Below, piece by piece: positions 17,106 through 26,133 of a DNA stretch of 64,000 nt (position 1 is its first letter; each line of letters begins with the position of its first letter). The notes below the pieces were generated by a model that was given only the letters and a program-made list of their open reading frames with translations, was not told the origin of the DNA and ran no database searches. Source of the stretch: Blastococcus sp. HT6-4 (GTDB lineage Bacteria; Actinomycetota; Actinomycetes; Mycobacteriales; Geodermatophilaceae); NCBI RefSeq assembly GCF_039679125.1, contig NZ_CP155551.1:1240001-1304000 (forward strand), in the 5' to 3' direction. The position numbers and the translations under genes are program-made.

Positions 17106-18818
17106 TTACCCCAGATCCGTGGTCTCGGACGCCTCGTCGTTGGGATCCCCATCGGTTGTGAGGGTCTCGCCCTCCGGAAGAGCAGGGGCAGCGTCTTCAA
17201 GGGATCGTTCGCCGACGAGTTCGAGGGCGCGCGACTGCAGGGTGTCCGATCGTGCGCGGAGGAAGGCGTCATAGTCGTTGCGCAAGGCTGCGTCCAGCGC
17301 ATCAGAGGAGATGAAGCTGCGCTTGAGTCGCGCCAGGACTTCTTCCCTACCAATACTTGCGATCAGATCACCGAGGTACTCGTGCGGGGCCTTGTTGCTG
17401 ATCGTGATATTACTGGTAGACGTCAGCATTACGATGTTCGCCACTGCGTTCGCCTTGCCGGGCGTGATGCCCTGCGACTTCAGGAAATCGCGAGGGAAGA
17501 AGTGGTGGTACTCCTTATCGTTGCTCCATGCGAGAGACTTGCGGGCGTCGATGCGCTGGCCAGTGAGAAGGTCCAGAGGATCTTCGTACGAGAGCATGAG
17601 AGCAAGCATCTTGGAGACGGCACTGTTTGAGCGGAATTGCGTCATCCGCCAGACGTCGCCGCGGGGAAGGGGAGCGGCCGCGGGGAGCTCGGCGCTGCCG
17701 TTCGCGAAGGCGCTAACGGCGGCGTAGTCGCTGGACATCTGGCCCGTGTTCCAGCCCCCAAAGTAGCCGCCCAGAGTGGTACGCCAGAACCACTGTTCGA
17801 TCGCCAAGAACTGTTGGCCGGTAGGGCTTGGTACGCGCCGAAAGAGCTCAGCAAGGACCGCGAACTGATTGGCATAGGGCAAGGCTGCCGCCCTGGGAGC
17901 TCGTATGTGGCTCGCGAGGAAATCGACGGCGCGGCGTGAACCCTCGCGTACGCCCCGCATAATGTCCTCGAGCTCGTCCGTCGACTTCTCGCGGAGACTG
18001 TCCATGTCATCGACGGCGAAACCGTAACCAGCGACAGCGGACGTGATGCGTAGGATGGTCTTGCGGTCGAACGTTCCGTAGTCTCGCGTGTCGAGCTCGG
18101 CCAAAATTTCATCGATCGCGTCGCGCAGGTCGAATGCCGGGTCCCACGTTGCCGCTCGCATGAGATCGACGATCGTCAGTGGCGTAGCGGTACTGTTGAT
18201 TCGCTCGAAAATCGGCGCAATATCTTTGATCGGCATATCGCCGAGGGTGACCGCTGCGATCATGTAGTCCTGGAACCGGTTGAATAGTGCATCGGCACGC
18301 GACCTTACTTCATGGTCGTCGAGGACCGAGATTCGGCGGAAGTATGCCGCTGGATCCGATAGATAGCGCAGGGGCACTTGGGTCAGAGGCGGCTCCTCCA
18401 GGGTATGCAAGTGGATGAAACGCGTCAGCTTCAGGTCGTAAACGATGTTCCAAAGACTGTCCGGGTCGTCCGCTGGCTTCCAGTGAAGTGCGCCGCAGAC
18501 CGTAGACAAGCGCTGCTGGCCATCCAAGAGGTAGTTGACGGGGTAGTCGGGCCGGCGGTCGGCGATCGTGAGCCCTGCGATTGATCGCTCGTTCGCGAGC
18601 TCTTGCTTCGACTGCCAGAGAAGAATGCTTCCGATGGGATAGTTCAGCGCGATGGAGTCGAGCAGTCCGAGAACCTTGCCGCGCGGCCAGACGAAGTCAC
18701 GCTGGAACTTCGGCAGGAGGATATCGCCGGTGAGGACGCGCTGGGCCAGCTGTGAGAGCCTCTCAACACTGGGTCGCGGATCCTTAGATGGCGCGGCGGT
18801 TGGGTTCTGCTCGGTCAC
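17106..18818 (-). CDS. DUF262 / HNH protein, GmrSD-like restriction nuclease
   Basis: 570 residues from the GTG at 18818, which follows GGAAG; the frame opens 35 codons earlier but without a ribosome site. The N-terminal DUF262 (ParB/Srx-fold) domain shows PKFQRDFVWP (36-45) and DGQQR (99-103), the nucleotide-handling motif. The C-terminal part has KEYHHFFP (438-442) and ANAVANIVML, a His-Me finger (DUF1524-like) nuclease. This is the single-chain layout of GmrSD-type modification-dependent restriction enzymes. It precedes the HEPN gene by 132 bp on the same strand, suggesting a two-component defence locus. Confidence 0.85.
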   Translation of the reverse strand: MTEQNPTAAPSKDPRPSVERLSQLAQRVLTGDILLPKFQRDFVWPRGKVLGLLDSIALNYPIGSILLWQSKQELANERSIAGLTIADRRPDYPVNYLLDGQQRLSTVCGALHWKPADDPDSLWNIVYDLKLTRFIHLHTLEEPPLTQVPLRYLSDPAAYFRRISVLDDHEVRSRADALFNRFQDYMIAAVTLGDMPIKDIAPIFERINSTATPLTIVDLMRAATWDPAFDLRDAIDEILAELDTRDYGTFDRKTILRITSAVAGYGFAVDDMDSLREKSTDELEDIMRGVREGSRRAVDFLASHIRAPRAAALPYANQFAVLAELFRRVPSPTGQQFLAIEQWFWRTTLGGYFGGWNTGQMSSDYAAVSAFANGSAELPAAAPLPRGDVWRMTQFRSNSAVSKMLALMLSYEDPLDLLTGQRIDARKSLAWSNDKEYHHFFPRDFLKSQGITPGKANAVANIVMLTSTSNITISNKAPHEYLGDLIASIGREEVLARLKRSFISSDALDAALRNDYDAFLRARSDTLQSRALELVGERSLEDAAPALPEGETLTTDGDPNDEASETTDLG

Positions 18819-19027
18819 ACGCTTCCAATCTCGTACGCGGTCGTCGCACGGTAGGACGCGTGCTCTGAGGATGTGTGGCGACACACCGTCAGAGCCTGGC
18901 CGGTCGCTTACCGCGTTTCGCACCGGGTCTTGGAGTGGTCGGGCGGGGGTCGGCAGCGGGCTGTCGGAGTTCGGAACTCGTGCAGCTGTCTCGGGACATC
19001 GTTCACAGCTGAGCCCCGGGATGGACG

Positions 19028-19258
19028 ATGGTGCGGCAGCTGGTCGTCACGGCGGTGCTGGTCGAGGGGCCCAGCAAGCACGAGGTCGTCCGGGACTACG
19101 GCGCAACTCGCGGCTGGGTCATCACCCTCGTCCAGCGGCGTCTGGCCGAGGGCGACGCCGGCCTGTGGCCGCGATTGCGGCGGCCGTTGCGCAGTCCGCG
19201 ACTCAGGTCTCCGCCGTCGTGGGAAGTGGTCCACGGAGCGCCGATCGACATCTTTTGA
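19028..19258 (+). pseudogene. IS481-type transposase N-terminal fragment
   Basis: The sequence VVTAVLVEGPSKHEVVRDYG followed by RRLAEGDAGLWPRLRRP matches the helix-turn-helix start of IS481-family transposases (arginine-rich RP-x-P end). No DDE core follows. It lies close to the right attachment end and is a scar. Confidence 0.5.
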
Positions 19259-19307
19259 GCTCCCGGCCGCCGGAACGATACGGAGACAGGCAGGAGCGGT
19301 GGCTCTG

Positions 19308-19400
19308 TGACCCATCTGGGTCACGAGGTCCTGTCCGGCGGGCGGGAGAGGGGCCTCACCAGACTGTTTCGGCCGCGCGGCGTGACCCATTCATGACCCA
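19308..19400 (+). promoter_or_regulatory. TGACCCA repeats at right island end
   Basis: TGACCCA occurs at 19308, 19383 and 19394, and in inverse orientation at 19317. The first and the inverted copy form the palindrome GTGACCCA-TC-TGGGTCAC (19307-19324). The last two are spaced 11 bp, as in both pairs at the left end. Likely integrase arm sites; inference. Confidence 0.55.
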
Positions 19401-19491
19401 CGCAGCGGAAAACTGGGGTCTCCAGGGGCCTGAAACGGTCCTCTAGGAGGCTGCTCCGGAGTTCCTTCAGACGGGCTGGCAGGCCGCTGGG

Positions 19492-19550
19492 CTGCGGTTA
19501 TGCGTGGAGCGGGTGACCGGGATCGAACCGGCATGGCCAGCTTGGAAGGC
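19492..19550 (-). repeat. Right attachment repeat inside tRNA-Gly
   Basis: Identical to 1330-1388 except three positions. It covers the 3' half of the tRNA-Gly gene from the anticodon loop to beyond the CCA. The island lies on the 3' side, so the tRNA stays functional. Confidence 0.8.
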
Positions 19551-19578
19551 TGGGGCTCTACCATTGAGCTACACCCGC
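19505..19578 (-). tRNA. tRNA-Gly(TCC)
   Basis: Cloverleaf complete: acceptor GCGGGTG/CACCCGC, D arm GCTC-AATGGTA-GAGC, anticodon loop CTTCCAA with TCC, T arm CCGG-TTCGATC-CCGG, discriminator T and an encoded CCA at 19505-19507. It is the integration target of the island. Confidence 0.95.
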
Positions 19579-19714
19579 GAGGTGCCCGACCAGCGTAACG
19601 GCCGGCGTCCGGGGCCCGCGCAGGAGCCACTCGGCGGGGCATGGATCCGCGTCGTCCGGACTGCCCGCCGCCGTGATCGGCCGCCTGTCGGTGCTCGCCG
19701 CTACGGTGCCGGAC

Positions 19715-21169
19715 GTGACCGAGACCACGTGGCTGGACGCCACCGCGCAGGCCGAACTCGTGCGCACCGGGAAGGCCAGCCCGGCCGAGTTGGTCGACGC
19801 GGCGATCGAGCGCATCGAGCGGGTGAACCCCCGGCTCGACGCGGTCATCCGCGACCGGTTCGAGGCAGCCCGCAAGGAGTCCGGCGGGGACCTTCCGGAC
19901 GGTCCGTTCCGCGGGGTGCCGATCCTGCTCAAGGATCTCGGCTGCCACGTCGCCGGGGAGGAGACCAACTACGGCACGTCCTTCCTCCGCGACCCCGGAT
20001 ACCGCTGGCCCACCGACAGCTACCTCGCGCAGCGCTTCCGGGCGGCGGGCTTCGTCGTCCTCGGCCGCACCAACGTGCCGGAGTTCGGCACGACGATCAC
20101 CACGGAGCCGGCCGCCCACGCCCCGGCTCGCAACCCGTACGACACCAGCCGCTCCACCGGGGGCTCCAGCGGCGGCTCCGCAGCCGCGGTCGCCGCCGGC
20201 CTGGTCCCCGCCGCCCACGCCAACGACGGCGGTGGATCGATCCGGATCCCGGCCGCCGAGTGCGGGCTGGTCGGCCTCAAGCCCACCCGGGCGCGGGTCA
20301 GCCAGGGCCCCGACGTGGGGGAGAGCTGGGCCGGCGCCACGATCGACGGCGTCGTCACCCGCTCGGTCCGCGACACCGCCGCCGTCCTCGATGCCATCAG
20401 CGGCCCGATGCCCGGCGATCCGTACGTCGCCCCGCCGCTCCTCAGGCCCCTGACCGACGAGGTCGGGGCACCGGTGGGCCGGCTGCGCGTCGGACTGCTG
20501 GATGCCGACCCGGGGGAGCAGTACCTGGACGACCCCGCGTGCCGGGCCGCGGTGCAGCAGGCCGGACGGCTGCTGGCGGAGATCGGCTGCGACGTCGAGC
20601 CGGGGACGCCGGATGCGATGTTCGACCCGCAGTTCCCGCGGTTCTTCACCACCACCATCTCCGCCGACGTCGCCCTCACCCTCTCCGCGCTCGAGCGGGG
20701 TGCGCTCGGCCGGCCGATCGAGGACACGGAGCTCGAGCCGCGCAACGCCATGTACCGCGCCGTGGGACGGAAGCTGTCCGCCGAGGACTACGTCGGCGCG
20801 CGGATGTGGCTCGGCGCGTGGACCCGCCGGATGTCCGGCTGGTGGGCGCCGCGCGACCAGGGCGGCGAGGGGTTCGACCTGCTGGTGACCCCCACGATCG
20901 CCGCACGGCCACCGGAGCTTGGCTGGCTCACCGCCGCCGGACCCAAGGAGGAGGGCCGGCGGATCAACAGCCTCATGCCGTACACGGCCCAGTTCAACGT
21001 CACCGGGCAGCCGGCCATCAGCCTGCCGCTGCACTGGACCGACGAGGGTCTCCCGGTGGGTGTCCAGCTGGTCGCCGCCTTCGGCCGCGAGGACGTGCTG
21101 GTCCGGGTGGCCGCGGCACTGGAGCAGGCGGCGCCGTGGGCGGATCGGCGTCCGGCCGTTTCCGCCTGA
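19715..21169 (+). CDS. Amidase signature enzyme
   Basis: 484 residues from the GTG at 19715 (VTETTWLDAT); a GTG at 19673 would add 14 residues without a better ribosome site. Hydrolyses an amide bond; substrate unknown. The Ser-cisSer-Lys triad is visible: Lys in ILLKDLG, and the Gly/Ser-rich STGGSSGGSAAAVAAG. Length is normal for bacterial amidases acting on small amides. It is the first core gene right of the island, with no operon partner; a tRNA-Pro follows. Confidence 0.88.
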   Translation: MTETTWLDATAQAELVRTGKASPAELVDAAIERIERVNPRLDAVIRDRFEAARKESGGDLPDGPFRGVPILLKDLGCHVAGEETNYGTSFLRDPGYRWPTDSYLAQRFRAAGFVVLGRTNVPEFGTTITTEPAAHAPARNPYDTSRSTGGSSGGSAAAVAAGLVPAAHANDGGGSIRIPAAECGLVGLKPTRARVSQGPDVGESWAGATIDGVVTRSVRDTAAVLDAISGPMPGDPYVAPPLLRPLTDEVGAPVGRLRVGLLDADPGEQYLDDPACRAAVQQAGRLLAEIGCDVEPGTPDAMFDPQFPRFFTTTISADVALTLSALERGALGRPIEDTELEPRNAMYRAVGRKLSAEDYVGARMWLGAWTRRMSGWWAPRDQGGEGFDLLVTPTIAARPPELGWLTAAGPKEEGRRINSLMPYTAQFNVTGQPAISLPLHWTDEGLPVGVQLVAAFGREDVLVRVAAALEQAAPWADRRPAVSA

Positions 21170-21219
21170 CGGGTTCCGGGGCGGGCGCCCGCGCGGTGGC
21201 GCCTAGACTCGGGCGGCCA

Positions 21220-21293
21220 CGGGGTGTGGCGCAGCTTGGTAGCGCACCTGCTTTGGGAGCAGGGGGCCGCAGGTTCAAATCCTGTCACCCCGA
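21220..21293 (+). tRNA. tRNA-Pro(TGG)
   Basis: Acceptor CGGGGTG/CACCCCG, D arm GCGC-AGCTTGGTA-GCGC, anticodon loop CTTTGGG with TGG, T arm GCAGG-TTCAAAT-CCTGT, discriminator A. CCA is not fully encoded. Confidence 0.95.
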
Positions 21294-21425
21294 CCGGACG
21301 ATCACGGTGCGCGCATCCCGCCACCGCGCGCATGCCCCCAACGTCTCTAGACTCGGGGGTCGACCCGGCGTCACCGGACCCCGCGGGCGCCCACAACCGC
21401 TGTCTTACCGAGGAGCACTGCCGCT

Positions 21426-22889
21426 GTGAAGAGCACCATCGAGGAACTGGGCCCCACGCGGGTCCGGATGGCGATCGAGGTGCCCTGGGGGGACCTGGAC
21501 CACGCTTTCGGTGAGGTCTACAAGGAGCTGGGCAAGCAGGTCCGCATCCCCGGGTTCCGCCCCGGCAAGGTGCCCAACCGGGTGCTTGACCAGCGCATCG
21601 GCCGCCCCGTCGTCCTGGAGCAGGTCGTCCAGCACGCGGTCCCGGAGGTCTACTCCGAGGTCATCCGCGAGAACCAGGTGCGGGTGCTCGGCCAGCCCGA
21701 CATCGAGGTCACCCGCCTCGACGACGGCGACACCCTCGCCTTCACCGCCGAGGTCGACGTCGCCCCGCAGCTGGAGCTGCCGCCCCTCGAGGACCTCGCC
21801 GTGACCGTCGACGACGTCGAGGTCACCGACGAGGAGATCGACCAGCAGATCTCGGTCATGCGCGAGCGCTTCTCGATGCTCACCGGCGTCGAGCGCCCCG
21901 CCCAGGACGGCGACTTCGTCTCCATCGACCTCGAGGCCAAGCTCGACGGCGAGGTGCTCGAGGACGGCTCGACCACCGGTATGTCCTACGAGGTCGGCTC
22001 CGGCAACGTCATGGAGGGCCTCGACGAGGCCGTCCGCGGCCTCTCCGCCGACGAGTCGGCGACCTTCCAGACCGCCCTGCTCTCCGGCCCGAACTCCGGC
22101 CAGATGGCCGACGTCACCGTCACCGTGCGCTCGGTCAAGGAGAAGGAGCTGCCGGCGCTGGACGACGAGTTCGCCCAGACCGCCAGCGAGTTCGACACCC
22201 TCGAGGAGCTGCGGGAGGACGTCCGCACCCGCCTGGCCCGCACCAAGGTGATCCAGCAGGGTGCGCAGGCCCGCGACAAGCTGGTCGAGCACCTCCTCGA
22301 GACCGTCGAGGTGCCGATGCCGGAGACCCTGGTCGAGCGCGAGGTCGAGTGGCGCAACCGCGCCTTCGAGCGCGAACTCCAGCAGGCCGGCATGGACTGG
22401 GACGCCTTCCTGCAGATGTCGGGCGTCGAGAACCGCGAGGCCTACGACTCCGAGCAGCGCAAGAACGTGGAGGAGGCGGTCAAGACCCAGTTCATCCTGG
22501 ACGCGATCGCCGACGCCCGTGAGGTCACCGTCGACAACGACGACCTCTCCGCGCAGATCATGGCCCAGGCCCAGCGCAACCGGATGAGCCCGGAGCAGTA
22601 CGCCCAGCAGCTGCAGCAGTCGGGCAACATCGCCGAGTTCGTCGCCGACGTCCGCCGGACCAAGACGCTGGCCCAGCTGCTCGAGCAGACGACGATCACC
22701 GACGCGTCGGGCAACACCGTCGACCTCGAGGCGCTGCGCCCGAAGACGGTCCAGGCGCCCGCCGAGGAGACCGCCGCCGGGGAGACCGCGGAGGCTCCGG
22801 CCGAGGACGAGGACATCGCCGTCCAGGCCGTCGCCACCGAGGCCGCCGAAGGGGCGACCGAGGACACCGAGGACGTCAGCAAGGCCTGA
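21426..22889 (+). CDS. tig: Trigger factor
   Basis: 487 residues, GTG start with GAGGAG upstream. Ribosome-associated folding chaperone. The N-terminal ribosome-binding signature GFRPGKVP is at about 40-47, followed by the FKBP-type prolyl isomerase domain (about 150-235) and the helical C-terminal arms. An acidic Ala/Glu tail closes the protein, common in actinomycetes. It precedes clpP1-clpP2-clpX as in many bacteria but is separated from them by a strong hairpin. Confidence 0.96.
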   Translation: MKSTIEELGPTRVRMAIEVPWGDLDHAFGEVYKELGKQVRIPGFRPGKVPNRVLDQRIGRPVVLEQVVQHAVPEVYSEVIRENQVRVLGQPDIEVTRLDDGDTLAFTAEVDVAPQLELPPLEDLAVTVDDVEVTDEEIDQQISVMRERFSMLTGVERPAQDGDFVSIDLEAKLDGEVLEDGSTTGMSYEVGSGNVMEGLDEAVRGLSADESATFQTALLSGPNSGQMADVTVTVRSVKEKELPALDDEFAQTASEFDTLEELREDVRTRLARTKVIQQGAQARDKLVEHLLETVEVPMPETLVEREVEWRNRAFERELQQAGMDWDAFLQMSGVENREAYDSEQRKNVEEAVKTQFILDAIADAREVTVDNDDLSAQIMAQAQRNRMSPEQYAQQLQQSGNIAEFVADVRRTKTLAQLLEQTTITDASGNTVDLEALRPKTVQAPAEETAAGETAEAPAEDEDIAVQAVATEAAEGATEDTEDVSKA

Positions 22890-22910
22890 TCCACCCCCGC
22901 ACGACCGGTA

Positions 22911-22948
22911 CGACGCCGCCCCACCCGCACCCGGGTGGGGCGGCGTCG
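22911..22948 (+). terminator. Hairpin terminator after tig
   Basis: A perfect 16-bp stem (22911-22926 with 22933-22948) and a 6-nt loop. No T tract, as usual in high-GC actinomycetes. Confidence 0.75.
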
Positions 22949-23140
22949 TCGCATCCGGGGCCGCCGCGCTGCGCCGACGGCGAACACCGGCCGGACGGGG
23001 AGTGTCCCGTCGGAGGTCCGCGTTAGGGTCGACAGGACTCAGGCGATCGCCGGGGGGTAGCTCCTCCCGGAGGGCCGTTCCGGGCCCCGCACCACACGAG
23101 ATCTACTGCCACGACGCGTCCTACGGAGGTCACCGCACCC

Positions 23141-23779
23141 GTGAGCACCACCGACCCGATCTTCGCGAGCGCACCGATGATGCGTGGCGCCAGCGGCATG
23201 ATGAACCTCGGCGACTCGGTCTACGAGCGCCTGCTGCGCGAGCGCATCATCTTCCTGGGCACCCAGGTCGACGACGTCATCGCCAACCAGCTGGCCGCCC
23301 AGATGCTGCTGCTCTCCGCCGAGGACCCCAAGCAGGACATCCACCTCTACATCAACTCGCCCGGTGGTTCGGTCAGCGCCGGCATGGCCATCTACGACAC
23401 GATGCAGTTCATCGACTGCGACGTCGCCACCTACGGGATGGGCCTCGCCGCCTCGATGGGCCAGTTCCTGCTGACCGCCGGCACCAAGGGCAAGCGCTAC
23501 GCCCTGCCGCACGCACGGATCATGATGCACCAGCCGTCCGCCGGCGTCGGTGGCACGGCGGCGGACATCGCCATCCAGGCCGACCTGTTCCGCCGGACCA
23601 AGCGCGAGCTCAACGAGCTGCAGTCCTTCCACACCGGTCAGGACATCGAGCAGATCGAGCGCGACTCCGACCGTGACCGCTGGTTCACCGCGCAGGAGGC
23701 CCTCGAGTACGGCTTCGTCGACCACGTGGTGAGCAAGGCGGCCATGACCGACAGCGCCAACCCGGTCTCCGACAACTGA
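23141..23779 (+). CDS. clpP1: ATP-dependent Clp protease proteolytic subunit 1
   Basis: 212 residues, GTG start behind ACGGAGGTCAC. Serine peptidase of the tetradecameric ClpP core. Catalytic Ser in GLAASMGQ and His in MMHQPS are present, and the handle region is normal. With ClpP2, 20 bp downstream, it is expected to form the hetero-tetradecamer known from actinobacteria. The N-terminal 25 residues (Met-rich) may be processed. Confidence 0.95.
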   Translation: MSTTDPIFASAPMMRGASGMMNLGDSVYERLLRERIIFLGTQVDDVIANQLAAQMLLLSAEDPKQDIHLYINSPGGSVSAGMAIYDTMQFIDCDVATYGMGLAASMGQFLLTAGTKGKRYALPHARIMMHQPSAGVGGTAADIAIQADLFRRTKRELNELQSFHTGQDIEQIERDSDRDRWFTAQEALEYGFVDHVVSKAAMTDSANPVSDN

Positions 23780-23799
23780 GCTCCCGAGGACTGACACAG

Positions 23800-24429
23800 A
23801 TGAGCTTCCAGATGCCCTCCAGCCGTTACATCCTGCCCTCCTTCGTGGAGCGCACGAGCTACGGCATGAAGGAGTCGAACCCGTACAACAAGCTCTTCGA
23901 GGAGCGCATTATCTTCCTCGGGGTGCAGATCGACGACGCGTCGGCCAACGACGTGATGGCCCAGCTGATCACGCTGGAGTCCGCCGACCCCGACCGCGAC
24001 ATCACCATCTACATCAACTCGCCCGGCGGCTCGTTCACGTCGCTCATGGCGATCTACGACACGATGATGTTCGTCCGGCCCGACATCCAGACCGTCTGCA
24101 TGGGCCAGGCCGCCTCGGCCGCCGCCGTCCTGCTCGCGGCCGGGACGCCGGGCAAGCGCCTGGCGCTGCCCTACTCCCGGGTGCTGATCCACCAGCCCTC
24201 GGGCGAGGCGGGCGGCCAGGTCTCCGACCTGGAGATCCACGCCGCGGAGATCCAGCGGGTGCGCTACCAGATGGAGGAGATCCTGGCCCGGCACACGGGC
24301 CGCACGGCCGAGCAGGTCCGCTCCGACATCGACCGCGACAAGATCCTGACCGCCGGCGAGGCCAAGGAGTACGGCATCGTCGACCAGGTCATCCAGAGCC
24401 GGAAGCTCAACGCCCTCCCCACTCCGTGA
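23800..24429 (+). CDS. clpP2: ATP-dependent Clp protease proteolytic subunit 2
   Basis: 209 residues. Catalytic Ser in [12 protein letters not shown] and His in LIHQPSGEA. It differs from ClpP1 in having QAASAAA around the nucleophile, as in actinobacterial ClpP2. Co-transcribed with clpP1; a hairpin follows before clpX. Confidence 0.95.
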   Translation: MSFQMPSSRYILPSFVERTSYGMKESNPYNKLFEERIIFLGVQIDDASANDVMAQLITLESADPDRDITIYINSPGGSFTSLMAIYDTMMFVRPDIQTVCMGQAASAAAVLLAAGTPGKRLALPYSRVLIHQPSGEAGGQVSDLEIHAAEIQRVRYQMEEILARHTGRTAEQVRSDIDRDKILTAGEAKEYGIVDQVIQSRKLNALPTP

Positions 24430-24431
24430 TC

Positions 24432-24476
24432 CGGTACGGGCCGGGCACGCGCGGGACGCGTGTTCGGCCCGTACCG
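24432..24476 (+). terminator. Hairpin between clpP2 and clpX
   Basis: 12-bp stem (24432-24443 with 24465-24476) plus an inner GC-rich stem. It can attenuate or end clpP transcription. Confidence 0.65.
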
Positions 24477-24726
24477 TCGGAGGTCTGAGGGCACGACGGG
24501 ACAGAAGTGGGACGGCCGGGACGTTCCGGGTGAGTCATTGCCCGAGCTCGTCCGCGGCGGCGGGTACGTTCGGCGAACGCCCGATCCCCGGCCGGAAGCG
24601 CTGGGAGGAGAGCCTCGCGGGACAGCCTGTCAGCGAGGACGTGCAGGGGCAGAAGACAAGCAAGCAGGGTCCAACCCGCGGGTACCTGACACCAGGACCG
24701 GCGACTGTCGAGGTGGAGGTCAGCAG
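24477..24726 (+). other. clpX leader region
   Basis: 250 bp between the clpP2 hairpin and the clpX start. The clpX frame is open through it but has no conserved residues, so I treat it as untranslated. GGAGGT at 24714-24719 is the ribosome-binding site. No riboswitch was recognised. Confidence 0.45.
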
Positions 24727-26001
24727 GTGGCACGTATCGGTGAGAGCGGTGATCTGCTCAAGTGCTCGTTCTGCGGCAAGAGCCAGAAGCAGGTCAAGAA
24801 GCTCATCGCTGGCCCCGGGGTCTACATCTGCGACGAGTGCATCGACCTCTGCAACGAGATCATCGAGGAAGAGCTCTCGGAGTCGTCGGACCTCAAGTTC
24901 GACGAGCTGCCCAAGCCCAAGGAGATCCACGACTTCCTCGACCAGTACGTCATCGGCCAGGACAAGGCCAAGCGGACGCTCTCGGTCGCGGTCTACAACC
25001 ACTACAAGCGGATCCAGGCCGGCGGTGACCGCGCCTCCCGCGAGGACGCCGTCGAGCTGGCCAAGTCCAACATCCTGCTGATCGGCCCGACCGGCTGCGG
25101 CAAGACGCACCTGGCGCAGACGCTGGCCCGGATGCTCAACGTGCCGTTCGCCATCGCCGACGCCACCGCCCTCACCGAGGCCGGCTACGTGGGCGAGGAC
25201 GTCGAGAACATCCTCCTCAAGCTGATCCAGGCCGCCGACTACGACGTCAAGCGGGCCGAGACCGGCATCATCTACATCGACGAGGTCGACAAGATCGCCC
25301 GCAAGAGCGAGAACCCGTCGATCACCCGCGACGTCTCCGGTGAGGGCGTGCAGCAGGCGCTGCTGAAGATCCTCGAGGGGACGACGGCGTCGGTGCCGCC
25401 GCAGGGTGGCCGCAAGCACCCGCACCAGGAGTTCATCCAGATCGACACCACGAACGTGCTCTTCATCGTGGGTGGCGCCTTCTCCGGCCTGGAGCAGGTC
25501 ATCGAGGCGCGGGCCGGCAAGCAGGGCATCGGCTTCGGCGGCGAGATCCGCGGCAAGAAGGAGATCGAGGAGGCCAACGCCTTCGCCGAGGTCATGCCCG
25601 AGGACCTGCTGAAGTTCGGCATGATCCCCGAGTTCATCGGCCGGCTGCCGGTCATCACCAGCGTGCAGAAGCTCGACCGTCAGGCGCTGATCAACATCCT
25701 GACCGAGCCGAAGAACGCCCTGGTGCGCCAGTACCGGAAGCTCTTCGAGCTCGACGGCGTGGAGCTGGAGTTCACCGACGACGCGCTCGAGGCCGTCGCC
25801 GACCAGGCGATCCTCCGCGGCACCGGCGCCCGTGGCCTCCGCGCGATCATGGAGGAGGTGCTCCAGTCGGTCATGTACGACATCCCCAGCCGCGAGGACA
25901 TCGCCACGGTGGTCATCGGCAAGGAGGTCGTGCTGGAGCACGTCAACCCGACCATCGTGCCGCGCAAGCCGTCCCGCGCCCCCCGCGAGAAGTCGGCCTG
26001 A
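24727..26001 (+). CDS. clpX: ClpX, unfoldase of the ClpXP protease
   Basis: 424 residues from the GTG at 24727, chosen because the zinc-binding domain starts at once (CSFCGK and CDECIDLC). AAA+ features: GPTGCGKT (Walker A), [10 protein letters not shown] (Walker B) and the sensor GTGARGLR. It unfolds tagged substrates and feeds them to ClpP1P2. A strong hairpin follows. Confidence 0.96.
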   Translation: MARIGESGDLLKCSFCGKSQKQVKKLIAGPGVYICDECIDLCNEIIEEELSESSDLKFDELPKPKEIHDFLDQYVIGQDKAKRTLSVAVYNHYKRIQAGGDRASREDAVELAKSNILLIGPTGCGKTHLAQTLARMLNVPFAIADATALTEAGYVGEDVENILLKLIQAADYDVKRAETGIIYIDEVDKIARKSENPSITRDVSGEGVQQALLKILEGTTASVPPQGGRKHPHQEFIQIDTTNVLFIVGGAFSGLEQVIEARAGKQGIGFGGEIRGKKEIEEANAFAEVMPEDLLKFGMIPEFIGRLPVITSVQKLDRQALINILTEPKNALVRQYRKLFELDGVELEFTDDALEAVADQAILRGTGARGLRAIMEEVLQSVMYDIPSREDIATVVIGKEVVLEHVNPTIVPRKPSRAPREKSA

Positions 26002-26017
26002 TCCGCAGCTGACGTCA

Positions 26018-26055
26018 CAGCGAGCCCGTCCCCGGCACCGGGGGCGGGCTCGCTG
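26018..26055 (+). terminator. Terminator after clpX
   Basis: Stem CAGCGAGCCCG (26018-26028) pairs with CGGGCTCGCTG (26045-26055); the inner CCCCGG/CCGGGG extends it. Confidence 0.75.
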
Positions 26056-26076
26056 CGTTTCCGGGCCCGGCCAGGA

Positions 26077-26133
26077 GCGTTGCTCCTCCACCGGCCGTTC
26101 GGGGTGCTGAACTGGCCGGTCACGGAGCAATGC
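26077..26133. repeat. Long imperfect inverted repeat overlapping the DUF559 gene end
   Basis: GCGTTGCTCCTCCACCGGCC pairs imperfectly with the downstream arm ending GGAGCAATGC. Its outer arm is nearly identical to that of the palindrome at 27102-27158, on the other side of the same gene. Confidence 0.6.

Larger units (their letters stand above)
1330..19550. mobile_element. 18-kb integrative island in tRNA-Gly
   Basis: The segment is bounded by 59-bp direct repeats (1330-1388 and 19492-19550, three mismatches). The right copy is the 3' half of a complete tRNA-Gly. The island contains a tyrosine integrase and an excisionase-like gene near the left end, a second integrase, several IS scars and non-core genes with lower GC. 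Paired TGACCCA heptamers lie next to both ends. No replication initiator, FtsK-like translocase or relaxase was seen, so it is either mobilised in trans or a remnant. Flanking DNA on the right is conserved chromosome. Confidence 0.75.

Noticed and set aside
21220..21293. tRNA-Pro as an additional attachment site
   Set aside because: tRNA-Pro is a known target of some actinomycete elements, but there is no repeat of its 3' half in the window and both flanks are core genes.
24460..24726. N-terminal extension of ClpX by 89 residues
   Set aside because: No homologue has it; the zinc-binding domain starts right after the GTG at 24727, which has a good GGAGGT site.
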